Shown here in pieces: positions 17,281-26,093 of a stretch of DNA of 64,000 bases; the first letter of the stretch is position 1; each line of letters begins with the position of its first letter. The stretch comes from AC-32 sp963754265 (GTDB lineage Bacteria > Actinomycetota > Thermoleophilia > Gaiellales > Gaiellaceae): contig CAVWFB010000006.1 of NCBI GenBank assembly GCA_963754265.1, positions 49,364 through 113,363 on the forward strand, given 5' to 3'. The notes beneath the pieces are model-generated. The model was given only the letters and a program-made list of their open reading frames with translations, made no database searches and had not been told where the DNA came from. The position numbers and the translations under genes were made by a program.

Positions 17281-18375
17281 GTGCTCACCGTCGACATCTC
17301 TCTCCCGGACGTCGAAGAGCTCCACAAGCTCGTCCAGGACGGGCTCGAGAAGGGGTTCCTCACCTACGACGAGATCGTCTCCGGGCTCGAGGAAGTCGAG
17401 CTCACAAAGGAGCAGATCGAGGACTTCTACACGTACCTGATCGACCACTCCATCGAGCTGATGGAGGGGGAGCAGCACAAGCACCCACCACACGAGCAGC
17501 CCGCCCTCGCCGAGGAGGAGAAGGGCCCGAAGCTCGACCTGACCGTCGAGCCCTCGCTCGACTCGCTGCGGCTCTACCTGCGCGAGATCGGCAAGGTCCC
17601 GCTGCTGACCGCCGACCAGGAGGTCTACCTGGCGAAGCGGATCGAGCGCGGCGACATGAGCGCGAAGACGCAGATGATCGAGGCCAACCTGCGGCTGGTC
17701 GTCTCGATCGCGAAGTCCTATCTCGGACGCGGCCTGAGCTTCCTCGACCTGATCCAGGAGGGGTCGCTCGGCTTGATTCGGGCCGTCGAGAAGTTCGACT
17801 ACCGCAAGGGCTACAAGTTCTCGACCTATGCCACGTGGTGGATCCGGCAGGCCGTGACGCGCGCGATCGCGGACAAGGCGCGGACGATCCGCATTCCGGT
17901 GCACATGGTCGAGAAGCTGAACAAGGTCGTGCACATCGAGCGCCAGCTCGTCCAGCGCCTCGGGCGCGAGCCGCGCCCGGACGAGATCGCGCACGAGCTC
18001 GAGATGACGACCGCCGAGGTGCGCGACATCCTGCGGATGGCCCAGCACCCGGTGTCGCTCGAGAAGCCGATCGGCGAGGAAGAGGAATCCGAGCTCGGAG
18101 ACTTCGTCCAGGACGAGCAGGCCGAGTCGCCGTACGACACCGCGCAGGTCTCGCTGCGGCGTGAGGACATCGAGAACGCTCTGGCCTCGCTGCCCGAGCG
18201 CGACCGCAAGGTGATCGAGCTCCGGTTCGGACTCTCGGGGCAGCAGCCCTGCACGCTCGAGGAGGTCGGACGCGCCTTCGGCGTCACGCGCGAGCGCATC
18301 CGTCAAATCGAGAACAACACGCTGAAGAAGCTCGAATCGCTTCCCGAGGCCCAAGGCCTCAAAGACTGCGTCTAG
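17281..18375 (+). CDS. rpoD: Primary RNA polymerase sigma factor, RpoD/SigA type
   Basis: 364 residues. Region 1.2 (SLRLYLREIGKVPLL), region 2 (LVVSIAKSYLGRGLSFLDL, LIRAVEKFDYRKGYKFSTY, ATWWIRQAVTRAI), region 3 (HMVEKLNKVV) and region 4 (VIELRFGLSG, TLEEVGRAFGVTRERIRQI). It directs core polymerase to housekeeping promoters. The N-terminal acidic region 1.1-like domain is short. GGAGGTC precedes GTG 17281. A perfect hairpin follows the stop. Confidence 0.94.
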   Translation: MLTVDISLPDVEELHKLVQDGLEKGFLTYDEIVSGLEEVELTKEQIEDFYTYLIDHSIELMEGEQHKHPPHEQPALAEEEKGPKLDLTVEPSLDSLRLYLREIGKVPLLTADQEVYLAKRIERGDMSAKTQMIEANLRLVVSIAKSYLGRGLSFLDLIQEGSLGLIRAVEKFDYRKGYKFSTYATWWIRQAVTRAIADKARTIRIPVHMVEKLNKVVHIERQLVQRLGREPRPDEIAHELEMTTAEVRDILRMAQHPVSLEKPIGEEEESELGDFVQDEQAESPYDTAQVSLRREDIENALASLPERDRKVIELRFGLSGQQPCTLEEVGRAFGVTRERIRQIENNTLKKLESLPEAQGLKDCV

Positions 18376-18378
18376 TAG

Positions 18379-18405
18379 CACAGGGGAACCCCTGGTTCCC
18401 CTGTG
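18379..18405 (+). terminator. 12-bp perfect stem hairpin after the sigma factor gene
   Basis: CACAGGGGAACC (18379-18390), loop CCT, GGTTCCCCTGTG (18394-18405), 3 bases after the TAG. There is no immediate U-tract, only CCTCCTTT further on, so it is of the U-poor actinobacterial kind. Confidence 0.7.
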
Positions 18406-18554
18406 GGACCCCTCCTTTCGCGACGTTTTCTGGGTTTCGGCGGGTCACATGCCGGCAACTCGTCGCTTGGGCGAACGTTCTTTGGCGCAGTGAGCCTCCC
18501 GCCGGGCGAAGCCCGGCTCCGGCGGCCCAGCGAAGCCAACCTAGAATCGGCCTA

Positions 18555-18979
18555 ATGGCATCCGACCGCCTGGCCACTCCGATGATTTCCTACGAGGACG
18601 TCGCTGCGTGCGGTCGACTGGCTGGGCAAGGCGTTCGGCTTCCAGCGAATCGGGTCAGCGCTATGCCGACGGCGAGGGCCGCGTCACGCACGCCGAGCTG
18701 TCGCTGGACGGCGCCACCGTGATGCTCGGCTGGCCGGGGCCCGACTACCACAGTCCGAAGCGGCACGCTCAGGAGTGCGCGCAGGCCGCGCGGTGGCTGG
18801 CGACCCCGTGGGTGGTCGACGGCGTGCACGTCGAAGTAGCGAACCTCGACACGCACTACGAGCGGGCGCGGGCGGCGGGCGCAACGATCCTGCGTGAGCC
18901 CGAGGATCTCCCCTTCGGCCGGCTCTACTCCGCGGCCGACCTCGAGGGCCACCGCTGGATGTTCATGCAGCCCGCCTAG
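18555..18979 (+). CDS. VOC/glyoxalase-fold protein (two frameshifts)
   Basis: ATG 18555 follows a TAGAAT box by 7 nt and begins MASDRLATPMISYEDVAA. The frame then needs +1 at about 18609 (to AVDWLGKAFGF) and another +1 near 18645-18650 (to ESGQRYADGEG), after which it runs intact to DLEGHRWMFMQPA, the VOC C-terminal Gly-His-x-Trp motif. The encoded protein of about 140 residues looks full length once corrected. Bases 18406-18554 upstream hold only a short CCGGGC/GCCCGG hairpin near 18510. Confidence 0.78.
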
Positions 18980-21066
18980 GCCAGCGCGCCCGGAGGCGCC
19001 GTTCCGCAGAAGCTGCCGCTGAAGGTCGGCAACAGCGCCTGAACGCTGATGGGACGGTCGTCCGGCTGCAGGTAGCCGGGATGGTTCGTGTGGAAGTTCA
19101 GCGTCCACGGGCCGCGGTGCGAGACCCGTAGCTCGACCACCGTGGCGTGCCCGGGCTTGACCACGACGCGGCGGTTGACGCCGGGGCCTCGGAGCTGGAG
19201 CACCGTTCGACGGGTGTCCCGCGGGAGCGAGAGCGGAAGCCTGAGCGTCCCTTCGACGCGGCCGTCGCTCGCCGGCCAGAGCGTGATGTGGCCGCCGTTC
19301 GCGAGCCAGCCGTCCTGGTAGAGGCCGCCGACGAACATCGCCATCCTCGGCGTCCCGAGTGGGCGCCAGAGCTCGTACCCGGCACCTCGTGCGACCGCTA
19401 CGGCACCGGCGAGGCGCGCCCGGACGGCGTAGTTCGAGATCGCAAGCGGCCCGCGCAGCGTTTGCCCACCCGAGACGAGCCGCCCGTCGGGAGCCACCCG
19501 CACACGCGGCGAGCCGAAGGCGTCGATCGGCGAGGCGTCGTCCAGGAAGAGCACGCGCCCTAGCGAGCGGTTCCAGAACAGCTGCTCGTGCGCGCGCGCG
19601 TGAGGCGTGGCCGGCGTCTGGATCAAGGTCGTCTGGGCGAGCCCGGCGTGGTCGATCCAGCGGGCGTCGGGCGGCAGGAGGGTGGTGCGGACCGACCGCA
19701 CGACGACGTGGTCGAAGGAGACGGCGGCGATCGAGACCGCGGTCGAGGCGACCAGCGTGGCGGCCACCGCGACATAGGCGAGACGCGCGCGGAAGGCGGC
19801 GGCCGCGGCAATGCACGCCAGTGCAGCGGCGGCGAGCGCCACCGCGAGGGAGCCGTCGCCGATCCCGACCGCCTTCTCGAGCCGGAAGATCCCGAGCAGG
19901 AAGGGCGAGTCCTGCTTGGCGTCGCTGACCGTGTATCCGGACAGGGGCACGCGGGCAGACAGCACCAACAGCACGAGCGCGATGAGCGCGACCGCTCGCG
20001 GCGCAGGGCGGCCGCGCCGGAACCAGAGCCAGAAGGCCGGGAAGACGAGCGGGAGGAGGATCATCAGGTAGCGCTCCTGGAAGCGATCCGAGCCGTTGGT
20101 GGCGTAGAGGGCCGCTTCGGCGAACAGGCTGAGCAGGAGCCCGACCGAGATCGCCGCGAGCCCGCATTCCTCGCGGGAACGAGGGCGCCAGAGCGCGAAC
20201 GCCAGACCCACGAGAGCGGCGGGCACGAGCGCGAAGCCGGCCGCGTAGGCGAGCAGCATCGAGTCGGTGCCGACCCAGTGGACGATTGCCCCGGGCCGGA
20301 CGTGGAGATCGGCGACTCCCGAGTAGTAGCCGAGGAGGCGCCGCGGCCCGAGCACCGCCGCGAAGGCGATCGGTGCGCCGTAGAGCAGAAGCGAGAGGCG
20401 GAAGCGCCGCCAGACCGAGCGCACCGAGCCACGCTCCACCACGAGAGCGGCTCCGACGAAGACGAGCGGCAGGAAGACGTACTGGATCCTCGTGAAGGTC
20501 GCGAGCACCGCCAGCCCGGCGAAGCCGAGCTGGGCGCCGCGGCCCGGCCGCGAGAGCGCGCAAACGCCGAGGTAGACGGCGCCCAGCACGAGCGGGTAGG
20601 CGATTGCGTCCGCGAGGACGAACGAGGAGAAGAAGAGGTCCGGCGAGGCGACTGTCAGGGCGGCCGCGGCGAGGCCGGCCCAGGGTCCGCCGCCCAGCCG
20701 TCGCAGCAGGAGGTACATCGGGATCGCGGCGAGCGACATCGCGAGCGCGTTCTCGGCTTGCGTGAGGCGATAGGCGAGCTCCGGGTCGTGTGTGAGCCAG
20801 AAGGGCGCCGCCAGCAGCGGCTCCACCATGGCCGGAAAGTGCGCCGAGCTGCCCCGGATCAGCGGGCGCCCGTGCTCGGCGAGCGACCGCGAGATCGCGG
20901 AGTAGATGTACTCGTCCGGGAAGTACAGCGGCGTGCTATGGCCGAGGGCCGCGGCGAACCGGACGGCGAAGCTGACCGCGACGATCCCGGCCAAGACGAG
21001 CCGCGCTGGAACGGCGGCAACGCGCGCGAACGCGTCCGGCCGCGGGACGGGTACGTCGACTGCCAC
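18976..21066 (-). CDS. Polytopic membrane protein, ArnT/PMT-like glycosyltransferase (GT-C) candidate
   Basis: 696 residues. The N-terminal 480 or so hold about ten to twelve hydrophobic helices. The first luminal loop carries YFPDEYIYSAISRSL, with the acidic DE expected of GT-C lipid-linked sugar transferases. The C-terminal 210 residues are a soluble, beta-rich extracytoplasmic domain (VLQLRGPGVNRRVVV, WTLNFHTNHPGYL). It likely moves a sugar from a polyprenyl carrier to a surface acceptor (inference from fold). The stop overlaps the convergent VOC gene by 4 bases. Confidence 0.75.
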   Translation of the reverse strand: MAVDVPVPRPDAFARVAAVPARLVLAGIVAVSFAVRFAAALGHSTPLYFPDEYIYSAISRSLAEHGRPLIRGSSAHFPAMVEPLLAAPFWLTHDPELAYRLTQAENALAMSLAAIPMYLLLRRLGGGPWAGLAAAALTVASPDLFFSSFVLADAIAYPLVLGAVYLGVCALSRPGRGAQLGFAGLAVLATFTRIQYVFLPLVFVGAALVVERGSVRSVWRRFRLSLLLYGAPIAFAAVLGPRRLLGYYSGVADLHVRPGAIVHWVGTDSMLLAYAAGFALVPAALVGLAFALWRPRSREECGLAAISVGLLLSLFAEAALYATNGSDRFQERYLMILLPLVFPAFWLWFRRGRPAPRAVALIALVLLVLSARVPLSGYTVSDAKQDSPFLLGIFRLEKAVGIGDGSLAVALAAAALACIAAAAAFRARLAYVAVAATLVASTAVSIAAVSFDHVVVRSVRTTLLPPDARWIDHAGLAQTTLIQTPATPHARAHEQLFWNRSLGRVLFLDDASPIDAFGSPRVRVAPDGRLVSGGQTLRGPLAISNYAVRARLAGAVAVARGAGYELWRPLGTPRMAMFVGGLYQDGWLANGGHITLWPASDGRVEGTLRLPLSLPRDTRRTVLQLRGPGVNRRVVVKPGHATVVELRVSHRGPWTLNFHTNHPGYLQPDDRPISVQALLPTFSGSFCGTAPPGALA

Positions 21067-21116
21067 ACGAGCGCTATCGGCAGGCCCCTGCTATCCCTTG
21101 AACGAGGGATCCCGGG

Positions 21117-21302
21117 TCAGTCGCCGCCGTCGCCGAGCGGCTCGCCGTTCGCCCGCTCGAACGGCACGAACAATCGGCAATGCGGGCATTTGAAGCCGCT
21201 CGTCCAGGGAGGAGCGGCAGCCGTCATCAGCCGGCCCTCGAAGCGCTTCTTGCAATGCGGGCACACGACGTCGTAGCTCGCCTGGGCGGCGCGATCTGCC
21301 AC
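21117..21302 (-). CDS. Small zinc-ribbon protein
   Basis: 61 residues with two CPHC knuckles (DVVCPHCKKRF and GFKCPHCRLFV) 23 residues apart, which should bind one zinc. Role unknown. GTG 21302 follows a TAGCTT box at 6 nt, supporting a real leaderless gene despite its size. Confidence 0.7.
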   Translation of the reverse strand: MADRAAQASYDVVCPHCKKRFEGRLMTAAAPPWTSGFKCPHCRLFVPFERANGEPLGDGGD

Positions 21303-21331
21303 CCGGCCAAGCTAGCAGCAACCGGTCGTTC

Positions 21332-21814
21332 CTAGGCCGGTTCCAGCTGCTTCAGGCGCTCGCCCGCGGCTCGAGCCACACGCCGTGCCACCTCGGCCTC
21401 CTCCTCGCCGAAGCTGTCCTCGCGGGCGTAGACCTCGACGAGGCCCCAGCACTCGCCCCCGGACGGCAGGCAGACCATCAGCAGCGACTGGAAACCGAGC
21501 TTCTCGAGCAGCGCGGCCTCCGTGGGCTCGGCCTCGGGATCGATCCGCGACACGCGCCGCGGCTCGCCCGACTCGACCACCTCCTGCGTGAGGGGGTAGT
21601 CGGAGATGAGGAACTCGTGCCCATGCTCGAGCGGCCGGGCGCTCAGCGTGTACTCGTCCAGTCCCACGAGCAGGTCGCCGATCACGCGCGAGACCGCGCA
21701 CGCCGTGGCGTCGAGCAGCTCGACGAGCTCGCGGCAGGTGGTGGCGAGAACGCCGCGGACGGTCGTCTCCCCGCCGAGCCGCGCAACGGTCTGATCGAGC
21801 TTCGTCGAGGCCAT
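21332..21814 (-). CDS. GAF-domain protein
   Basis: 160 residues, almost entirely one GAF fold: CRELVELLDATACAVSRVIGD, then EFLISDYPLTQEVVESGEP and LMVCLPSGGECWGLVEVY. No output domain is attached. It may be a small-molecule or redox sensor partner. ATG 21814 is chosen because a TAGGCT box lies 7 nt upstream; the reading frame continues further without homology. Confidence 0.8.
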   Translation of the reverse strand: MASTKLDQTVARLGGETTVRGVLATTCRELVELLDATACAVSRVIGDLLVGLDEYTLSARPLEHGHEFLISDYPLTQEVVESGEPRRVSRIDPEAEPTEAALLEKLGFQSLLMVCLPSGGECWGLVEVYAREDSFGEEEAEVARRVARAAGERLKQLEPA

Positions 21815-21923
21815 GCCGCACAGCCTAGGCTGTCGGGGCTGACGGCCGGTCGGTTCGCGCGATGAGTTTCCTCGCGCCGTGCCGTCATATCGGTGAGTCT
21901 CGACGGACAGGAGGAGGAGCACC

Positions 21924-21974
21924 GTGAGCACAATCGTCGTCCTCACGTACCGCCCGGCGGGGAGGGACGGCTAA
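21924..21974 (+). CDS. Possible 16-residue ORF with strong ribosome site
   Basis: GAGGAGGAG lies 3-4 bases before GTG 21924, and the ORF encodes MSTIVVLTYRPAGRDG before TAA. The ribosome site is among the strongest in this part of the window yet the ORF ends at once, overlapping the 3' end of the convergent DUF1697 gene. It may be a start remnant of a lost gene. Confidence 0.3.
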   Translation: MSTIVVLTYRPAGRDG

Positions 21975-22507
21975 TCGTCTGCGAGCTCGAGCAGCTTGGT
22001 GACGGTCGTCCAGTTGCGCGCGGTCGCGGTCACGCCGAGGCCCTTCCCCGCGAGCATGGCCCACAGCTTCGACCGCGCGACGCCCTCCGGGTGCCAGGCG
22101 AAGATCTCGCTGCCGCTCACGACCAGCGCCTCGCTCTCGACGGCGGCCGCCTCGAGCTTCCGAACGACCGCCGGAGTGAGCTTCTTGGCGAGGAAGCTCA
22201 CCTGGTAGCGCTTCGGATCCGTGGCGACGTCGCCGAGAGGATTGCGCCGAACGACCGAGGCGAGCTGGGCGCGGGTTCGCACCACGACCGCGATCTCCAG
22301 CCCGAACTCCTCGGCGATCAGCTTTTCGACGGTGCGCCGGACGCGGTCGGCGGCCGCGGGGCTCGACACGACTGCGTTTCCGCTCTGGAGGTAGGTCCGG
22401 ACGTCGTCCAAGCCGGCGCCTTCGAGCGCGTCGCGGAGCTCGGGCATCGAGATCCGGTTGCGAGAGCCCAGGTTGATGCCGCGCAGGAGGACGATCTGCC
22501 TCGCCAT
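21971..22507 (-). CDS. DUF1697 family protein
   Basis: 178 residues, starting IVLLRGINLGSRNRISMPELR, the diagnostic DUF1697 opening, with YLQSGNAVV and a C-terminal ARNWTTVTKLLELA. The family has no established biochemical role. Divergent from the AraC gene, whose start lies 47 bases away. Confidence 0.9.
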   Translation of the reverse strand: MARQIVLLRGINLGSRNRISMPELRDALEGAGLDDVRTYLQSGNAVVSSPAAADRVRRTVEKLIAEEFGLEIAVVVRTRAQLASVVRRNPLGDVATDPKRYQVSFLAKKLTPAVVRKLEAAAVESEALVVSGSEIFAWHPEGVARSKLWAMLAGKGLGVTATARNWTTVTKLLELADD

Positions 22508-22554
22508 GGCCGGAGATTACGAGAAGCCCCGAGAACGTTCTGACGATCGAGACC

Positions 22555-22986
22555 ATGAACACGCTGCCCGCCGCCCGCCATCTCCTGCGCGCCAAGGATC
22601 TCGTCGACGCGCGCTACCGCGATCAGCTCGACGTGCCGGCGCTGGCGCGTGCCGCCCACCTTTCGCCTGCGCACTTCAGTCGCGAGTTCAGGCGGGAGTT
22701 CGGTGAGACGCCCCACCAGTACCTCCTGACCCGCAGGCTCGAGCGGGCAGCGGCGCTGCTGCGCAACACCGACCGCGCGGTCGCGGACATCTGTCTCGCG
22801 GTAGGGCTCCGAAGCATCGGCTCCTTCACCACGAGCTTTGGCCGCGCGTACGGCCTCTCGCCGACGGCCTACCGGGCCGCGCACCCACCGCACGTCCGCG
22901 CTCGGATCCCGACCTGCGTGCAGCTCGCGTGGGCGCGGCCGCACTCCAGCAGTTTTCGAGAAGACAGCTCGAAGTCACATGGCTAA
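22555..22986 (+). CDS. AraC-family transcriptional regulator (HTH domain only)
   Basis: 143 residues. The double HTH begins at about residue 15 (LDVPALARAAHLSPAHFSR, DICLAVGLRSIGSFTTSFGRAYG) and no sensory domain is present. A VOC gene follows 36 bases downstream, a common AraC-VOC pairing, so it probably controls that gene. An AGAACGTTCT palindrome at 22526-22535 in the divergent gap is a possible site. Confidence 0.88.
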   Translation: MNTLPAARHLLRAKDLVDARYRDQLDVPALARAAHLSPAHFSREFRREFGETPHQYLLTRRLERAAALLRNTDRAVADICLAVGLRSIGSFTTSFGRAYGLSPTAYRAAHPPHVRARIPTCVQLAWARPHSSSFREDSSKSHG

Positions 22987-23022
22987 GGTCGCCGCCGTCA
23001 ATTCAACGAAGGGGAGGAAACG

Positions 23023-23451
23023 ATGTTGAAGCAGCTCACCAACGTGCTGGTGTGGGTCCACGATCAGGACGAGGCGCTTGCCTTCTACACCGACAAGCTC
23101 GGGCTCGAGCTCCGCGATGACGTGACCGTGCCCGAGCTGGGCAACTTCCGCTGGCTCACCGTGGGCGTCCCGGGCCAGCCCGACGTCGCCGTCACCCTGA
23201 TGGCGATACCGGGACCGCCGGTCTTCGACGACGAGACGCGGGAGCAGATCGTCGCGCTGATGTCCAAGGGCGCCTACGGGGCTCTCTTCTTCAACACCGA
23301 CGACTGCCGCGCCACCTACGAGGAGCTCAAGGGCCTCGGCGTCGAGTTCCAGCAGGAGCCGACGGAGCAGCCCTACGGGATCGACGCCGGCTTCCGCGAC
23401 CCCAGTGGGAACCAGATGCGTATGGTGCAGCAGGTGGCAGAGCCCCGATGA
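23023..23451 (+). CDS. VOC family protein (glyoxalase/bleomycin-resistance fold)
   Basis: 142 residues: NVLVWVHDQDEALAFYTDKLGLEL, then FRDPSGNQMRMVQQ, the two halves of a VOC domain with its C-terminal acidic region. GGGGAGGAAACG precedes the ATG. Likely binds a divalent metal; substrate unknown. Co-transcribed with the AraC regulator by position. Confidence 0.9.
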   Translation: MLKQLTNVLVWVHDQDEALAFYTDKLGLELRDDVTVPELGNFRWLTVGVPGQPDVAVTLMAIPGPPVFDDETREQIVALMSKGAYGALFFNTDDCRATYEELKGLGVEFQQEPTEQPYGIDAGFRDPSGNQMRMVQQVAEPR

Positions 23452-23511
23452 GTTTCGGGCCGCCTCCAGGTCGTACTCGATGAACACCCGCCGCCAATCG
23501 AGAGGAGGGCT

Positions 23512-25674
23512 ATGAACTACGTCAGCCAAGCACCCGAGAACGAGCCGCGGCTTGCCCGGCTTGCGCACGCGATCGCGCGACGCCGCTGGTGGGTGATCTC
23601 GGCCTGGGTCGTGCTGACGCTGTTCGGCGCCTTCTCCGCGGGCCAGGTCTCCAAGCGCTGGTTCGAGAGCTTCTCGATCCCCGGCTACTCGTCGTACGAG
23701 GCCAACCAGCGGACGCTGAAGGCCTTCGGGACCGGGGAGCAGGCCCCGCTCGTCGCTGTCTTCCACTCGAACGGCGAGGTCAGGAACAAGGCGGGCATTC
23801 AGAAGGCGATCGCGGACGCGGCGAAGGTCAACCCGGGCTCCCGCGTCTCGTCGTACTGGTCGACCCACAGCAACGCCTACGTCTCGAAGGACGGGCACAC
23901 GACGTTCGCGGAGATCTACCCGCCGGGAACGCCGACCTTCAGCTCGTCGGTGCACATTTCGCAGGTGCGCGCCAAGTTGAAGGAGGGTGCACCCGCCGGC
24001 GTGCAGGCGTACCTGACCGGTCGCGACCCGCTTTACGACGCCTCGACGGGCGGTGACGACGGCGGCCCGAGCGTCCTCACCGAAGCGCTGATCGGCGGCC
24101 TCGGTTGCCTCGTGATCCTGTTCTTCGTGTTCGGGACGGTGCCGGCGGTGCTGATCCCGCTCGCGGTCGCGGTCGCGTCGATTCTCAACACCTTCACGCT
24201 CGTGTGGATCCTGACCTACATCACCAATGTCTCGATCATCGTCCAGTTCCTGATTGCGCTGGTCGGCCTCGGCGTCGCGATCGACTACGCGCTGCTGATG
24301 ATCTTCCGCTTCCGCGACGAGCTGCGTGAGGGCGAGGACGTCGAGACCGCGCTCGTCGAGACGATGACGCATGCGGGGCGGTCGGTGATCGTCTCGGGGT
24401 CGACCGTGGCCGTCGGCCTGCTCTCGATGCTCGTGCTTCCGTTGCCGTTCATCCGTTCGATCGGGATCGGTGGAATGCTGATCCCGGCGGTCTCGGTGAT
24501 CACCGCCATCACGCTGCTGCCGGCGCTGCTCGCCGTGCTGGGGACGCGGATCAACAGCCTCCGGCTGCTCCCGAAGCGGTTCGTGGACCGTGGCCATCCG
24601 GAAGACGGCCTGTGGGGCCGCTGGGCCAACTTCGTCATGCGACGGCCCGTGCCGGTTGCTGCGGTCGGTTTCGCGATCGTGGCGGTGCTCGTCTTCTACG
24701 GCGTCCAGCTGAACCCGAGCGAGGCGCAAGCGAAGGACTTCCCAGGCACCGGCAGCGCGATCCAGGGCCGGGCCGCTCTGGCTCACGCGGGCATCTCGCC
24801 CGGCGTGATGAAGCCGTTCGTCGTGCTCGTCGAGGACGGAGCCGATCGGGTACCGATCGTGGCGAAGCTGCGGAAGGTGGAGGGCGTCGAAGCAGTCGTG
24901 GCGCCGCCGGAGTGGCGCTCGGGCTCCGACAGCCTGATCGAGGCCTTCCCTTCGAGCGACGGCGCGGCGAAGGCCACCCGCGGCACGATCAAGCGCGTCC
25001 GCGCGGAGCTCAAGGGCACCGATGCCACCCTCGGCGGCGTTGCGGGGGAGGACCGCGACTTCGTCGCCGCGGTGTACTCGAACTTCCCCTACGTGCTCGG
25101 TTTCGTCGTCCTACTGACGTTCATCCTGCTGATGCGGGCCTTCCGCTCGATCGTCCTGCCGCTGAAAGCGGTGATCCTGAACCTGATCTCGCTGGTTGCG
25201 GCCTACGGGATCATCGTGTTCATCTTCCAGCAGGGCCACGGCTCCGAGTTGATCTGGGGCGTGCCCGCGACGCAGGCGATCATCCCCTGGATCCCGCTGA
25301 TGATCTTCGCGTTCCTGTACGGCCTCTCGATGGACTACGAGGTCTTCATGCTCAGCCGGATGCGCGAGATCTACGACGAGACCCACGACACGCCGCACGC
25401 GATCAGCCTCGGGCTGGCGCGGACGGGGAAGCTCGTCACGAGCGCCGCCTTGGTGCTGATGTTCGCGTTCTTCGTGCTCTCGTCCAGCCCAGGCGTGGAC
25501 ATCAAGCAGTTCGGGATCGGGCTCGCGGCCGGGATCATCTTCGACGCGACGGTGATCCGAACCCTGCTCGTCCCGGCGGTGATGCGACTGATGGGAAGCT
25601 GGAACTGGTACCTGCCGCAGCCGGTCGCGCGGGTGCTCCGGGTGCGGGCCGACGCGGCGATCGAGCCGGCCTAG
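23512..25674 (+). CDS. MMPL-family RND transporter
   Basis: 720 residues in two homologous halves, each with one N-terminal helix, an extracytoplasmic domain, and a five-helix bundle. Motifs include VGLGVAIDYALLMIFRFRDEL and FLYGLSMDYEVFMLSRMREIY, where the Asp-Tyr pairs carry the proton-relay residues seen in MmpL proteins. It probably exports lipids or hydrophobic compounds. GAGAGGAGGG precedes the ATG. The stop overlaps the convergent PPOX gene. Confidence 0.92.
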   Translation: MNYVSQAPENEPRLARLAHAIARRRWWVISAWVVLTLFGAFSAGQVSKRWFESFSIPGYSSYEANQRTLKAFGTGEQAPLVAVFHSNGEVRNKAGIQKAIADAAKVNPGSRVSSYWSTHSNAYVSKDGHTTFAEIYPPGTPTFSSSVHISQVRAKLKEGAPAGVQAYLTGRDPLYDASTGGDDGGPSVLTEALIGGLGCLVILFFVFGTVPAVLIPLAVAVASILNTFTLVWILTYITNVSIIVQFLIALVGLGVAIDYALLMIFRFRDELREGEDVETALVETMTHAGRSVIVSGSTVAVGLLSMLVLPLPFIRSIGIGGMLIPAVSVITAITLLPALLAVLGTRINSLRLLPKRFVDRGHPEDGLWGRWANFVMRRPVPVAAVGFAIVAVLVFYGVQLNPSEAQAKDFPGTGSAIQGRAALAHAGISPGVMKPFVVLVEDGADRVPIVAKLRKVEGVEAVVAPPEWRSGSDSLIEAFPSSDGAAKATRGTIKRVRAELKGTDATLGGVAGEDRDFVAAVYSNFPYVLGFVVLLTFILLMRAFRSIVLPLKAVILNLISLVAAYGIIVFIFQQGHGSELIWGVPATQAIIPWIPLMIFAFLYGLSMDYEVFMLSRMREIYDETHDTPHAISLGLARTGKLVTSAALVLMFAFFVLSSSPGVDIKQFGIGLAAGIIFDATVIRTLLVPAVMRLMGSWNWYLPQPVARVLRVRADAAIEPA

Positions 25675-26093
25675 TCCGAACCGCCGAGCCAGGCGCCTGA
25701 GCCGCTCCACGCGTGCCAGGCGCTTGGCTCGACGAGTGCGCTGAAGCGCCTGGCCGCTCGGTTCCGGAACGGCGAGCCGGTGTAGTGAACGGCGAGCCGG
25801 TCGATGTCGGCGAGCCCGTCGTCCTCGCGGATCTCGGCGACCTCGCCGAGCAGGCTCGCGTGGCGGTACCACTCGCCGTCGCCGAGCGCCGTCAGCGCCA
25901 CGCGCGGATCCCGTCGCATGAACCGCAGCCGGAGACGGCTCTCGTCCATGTTCAGGAGGAGGCGCTCGCCGTCCCAGAGGTACCAGGTGGCGACGGTGTG
26001 CGGTGACCCGTCGGAGCGAAGCGACGCCACGACCGCCGGGTTGGGCAGCCGCAGGAACTCGTCGATCTCAGGCGGGAGCGGAAGCGGCGGCAA
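25671..26093 (-). CDS. PPOX-class flavin/F420-binding oxidoreductase
   Basis: 140 residues with a split-barrel fold: EFLRLPNPAVVASLRSDGSP, ATWYLWDGERLLLN, RFMRRDPRVALTAL, and HYTGSPF. This is the pattern of F420-dependent or FMN PPOX proteins (TIGR03618-like). Its start overlaps the 3' end of the aminotransferase gene by 26 bases, so the two are likely co-translated. Confidence 0.83.
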   Translation of the reverse strand: MPPLPLPPEIDEFLRLPNPAVVASLRSDGSPHTVATWYLWDGERLLLNMDESRLRLRFMRRDPRVALTALGDGEWYRHASLLGEVAEIREDDGLADIDRLAVHYTGSPFRNRAARRFSALVEPSAWHAWSGSGAWLGGSD

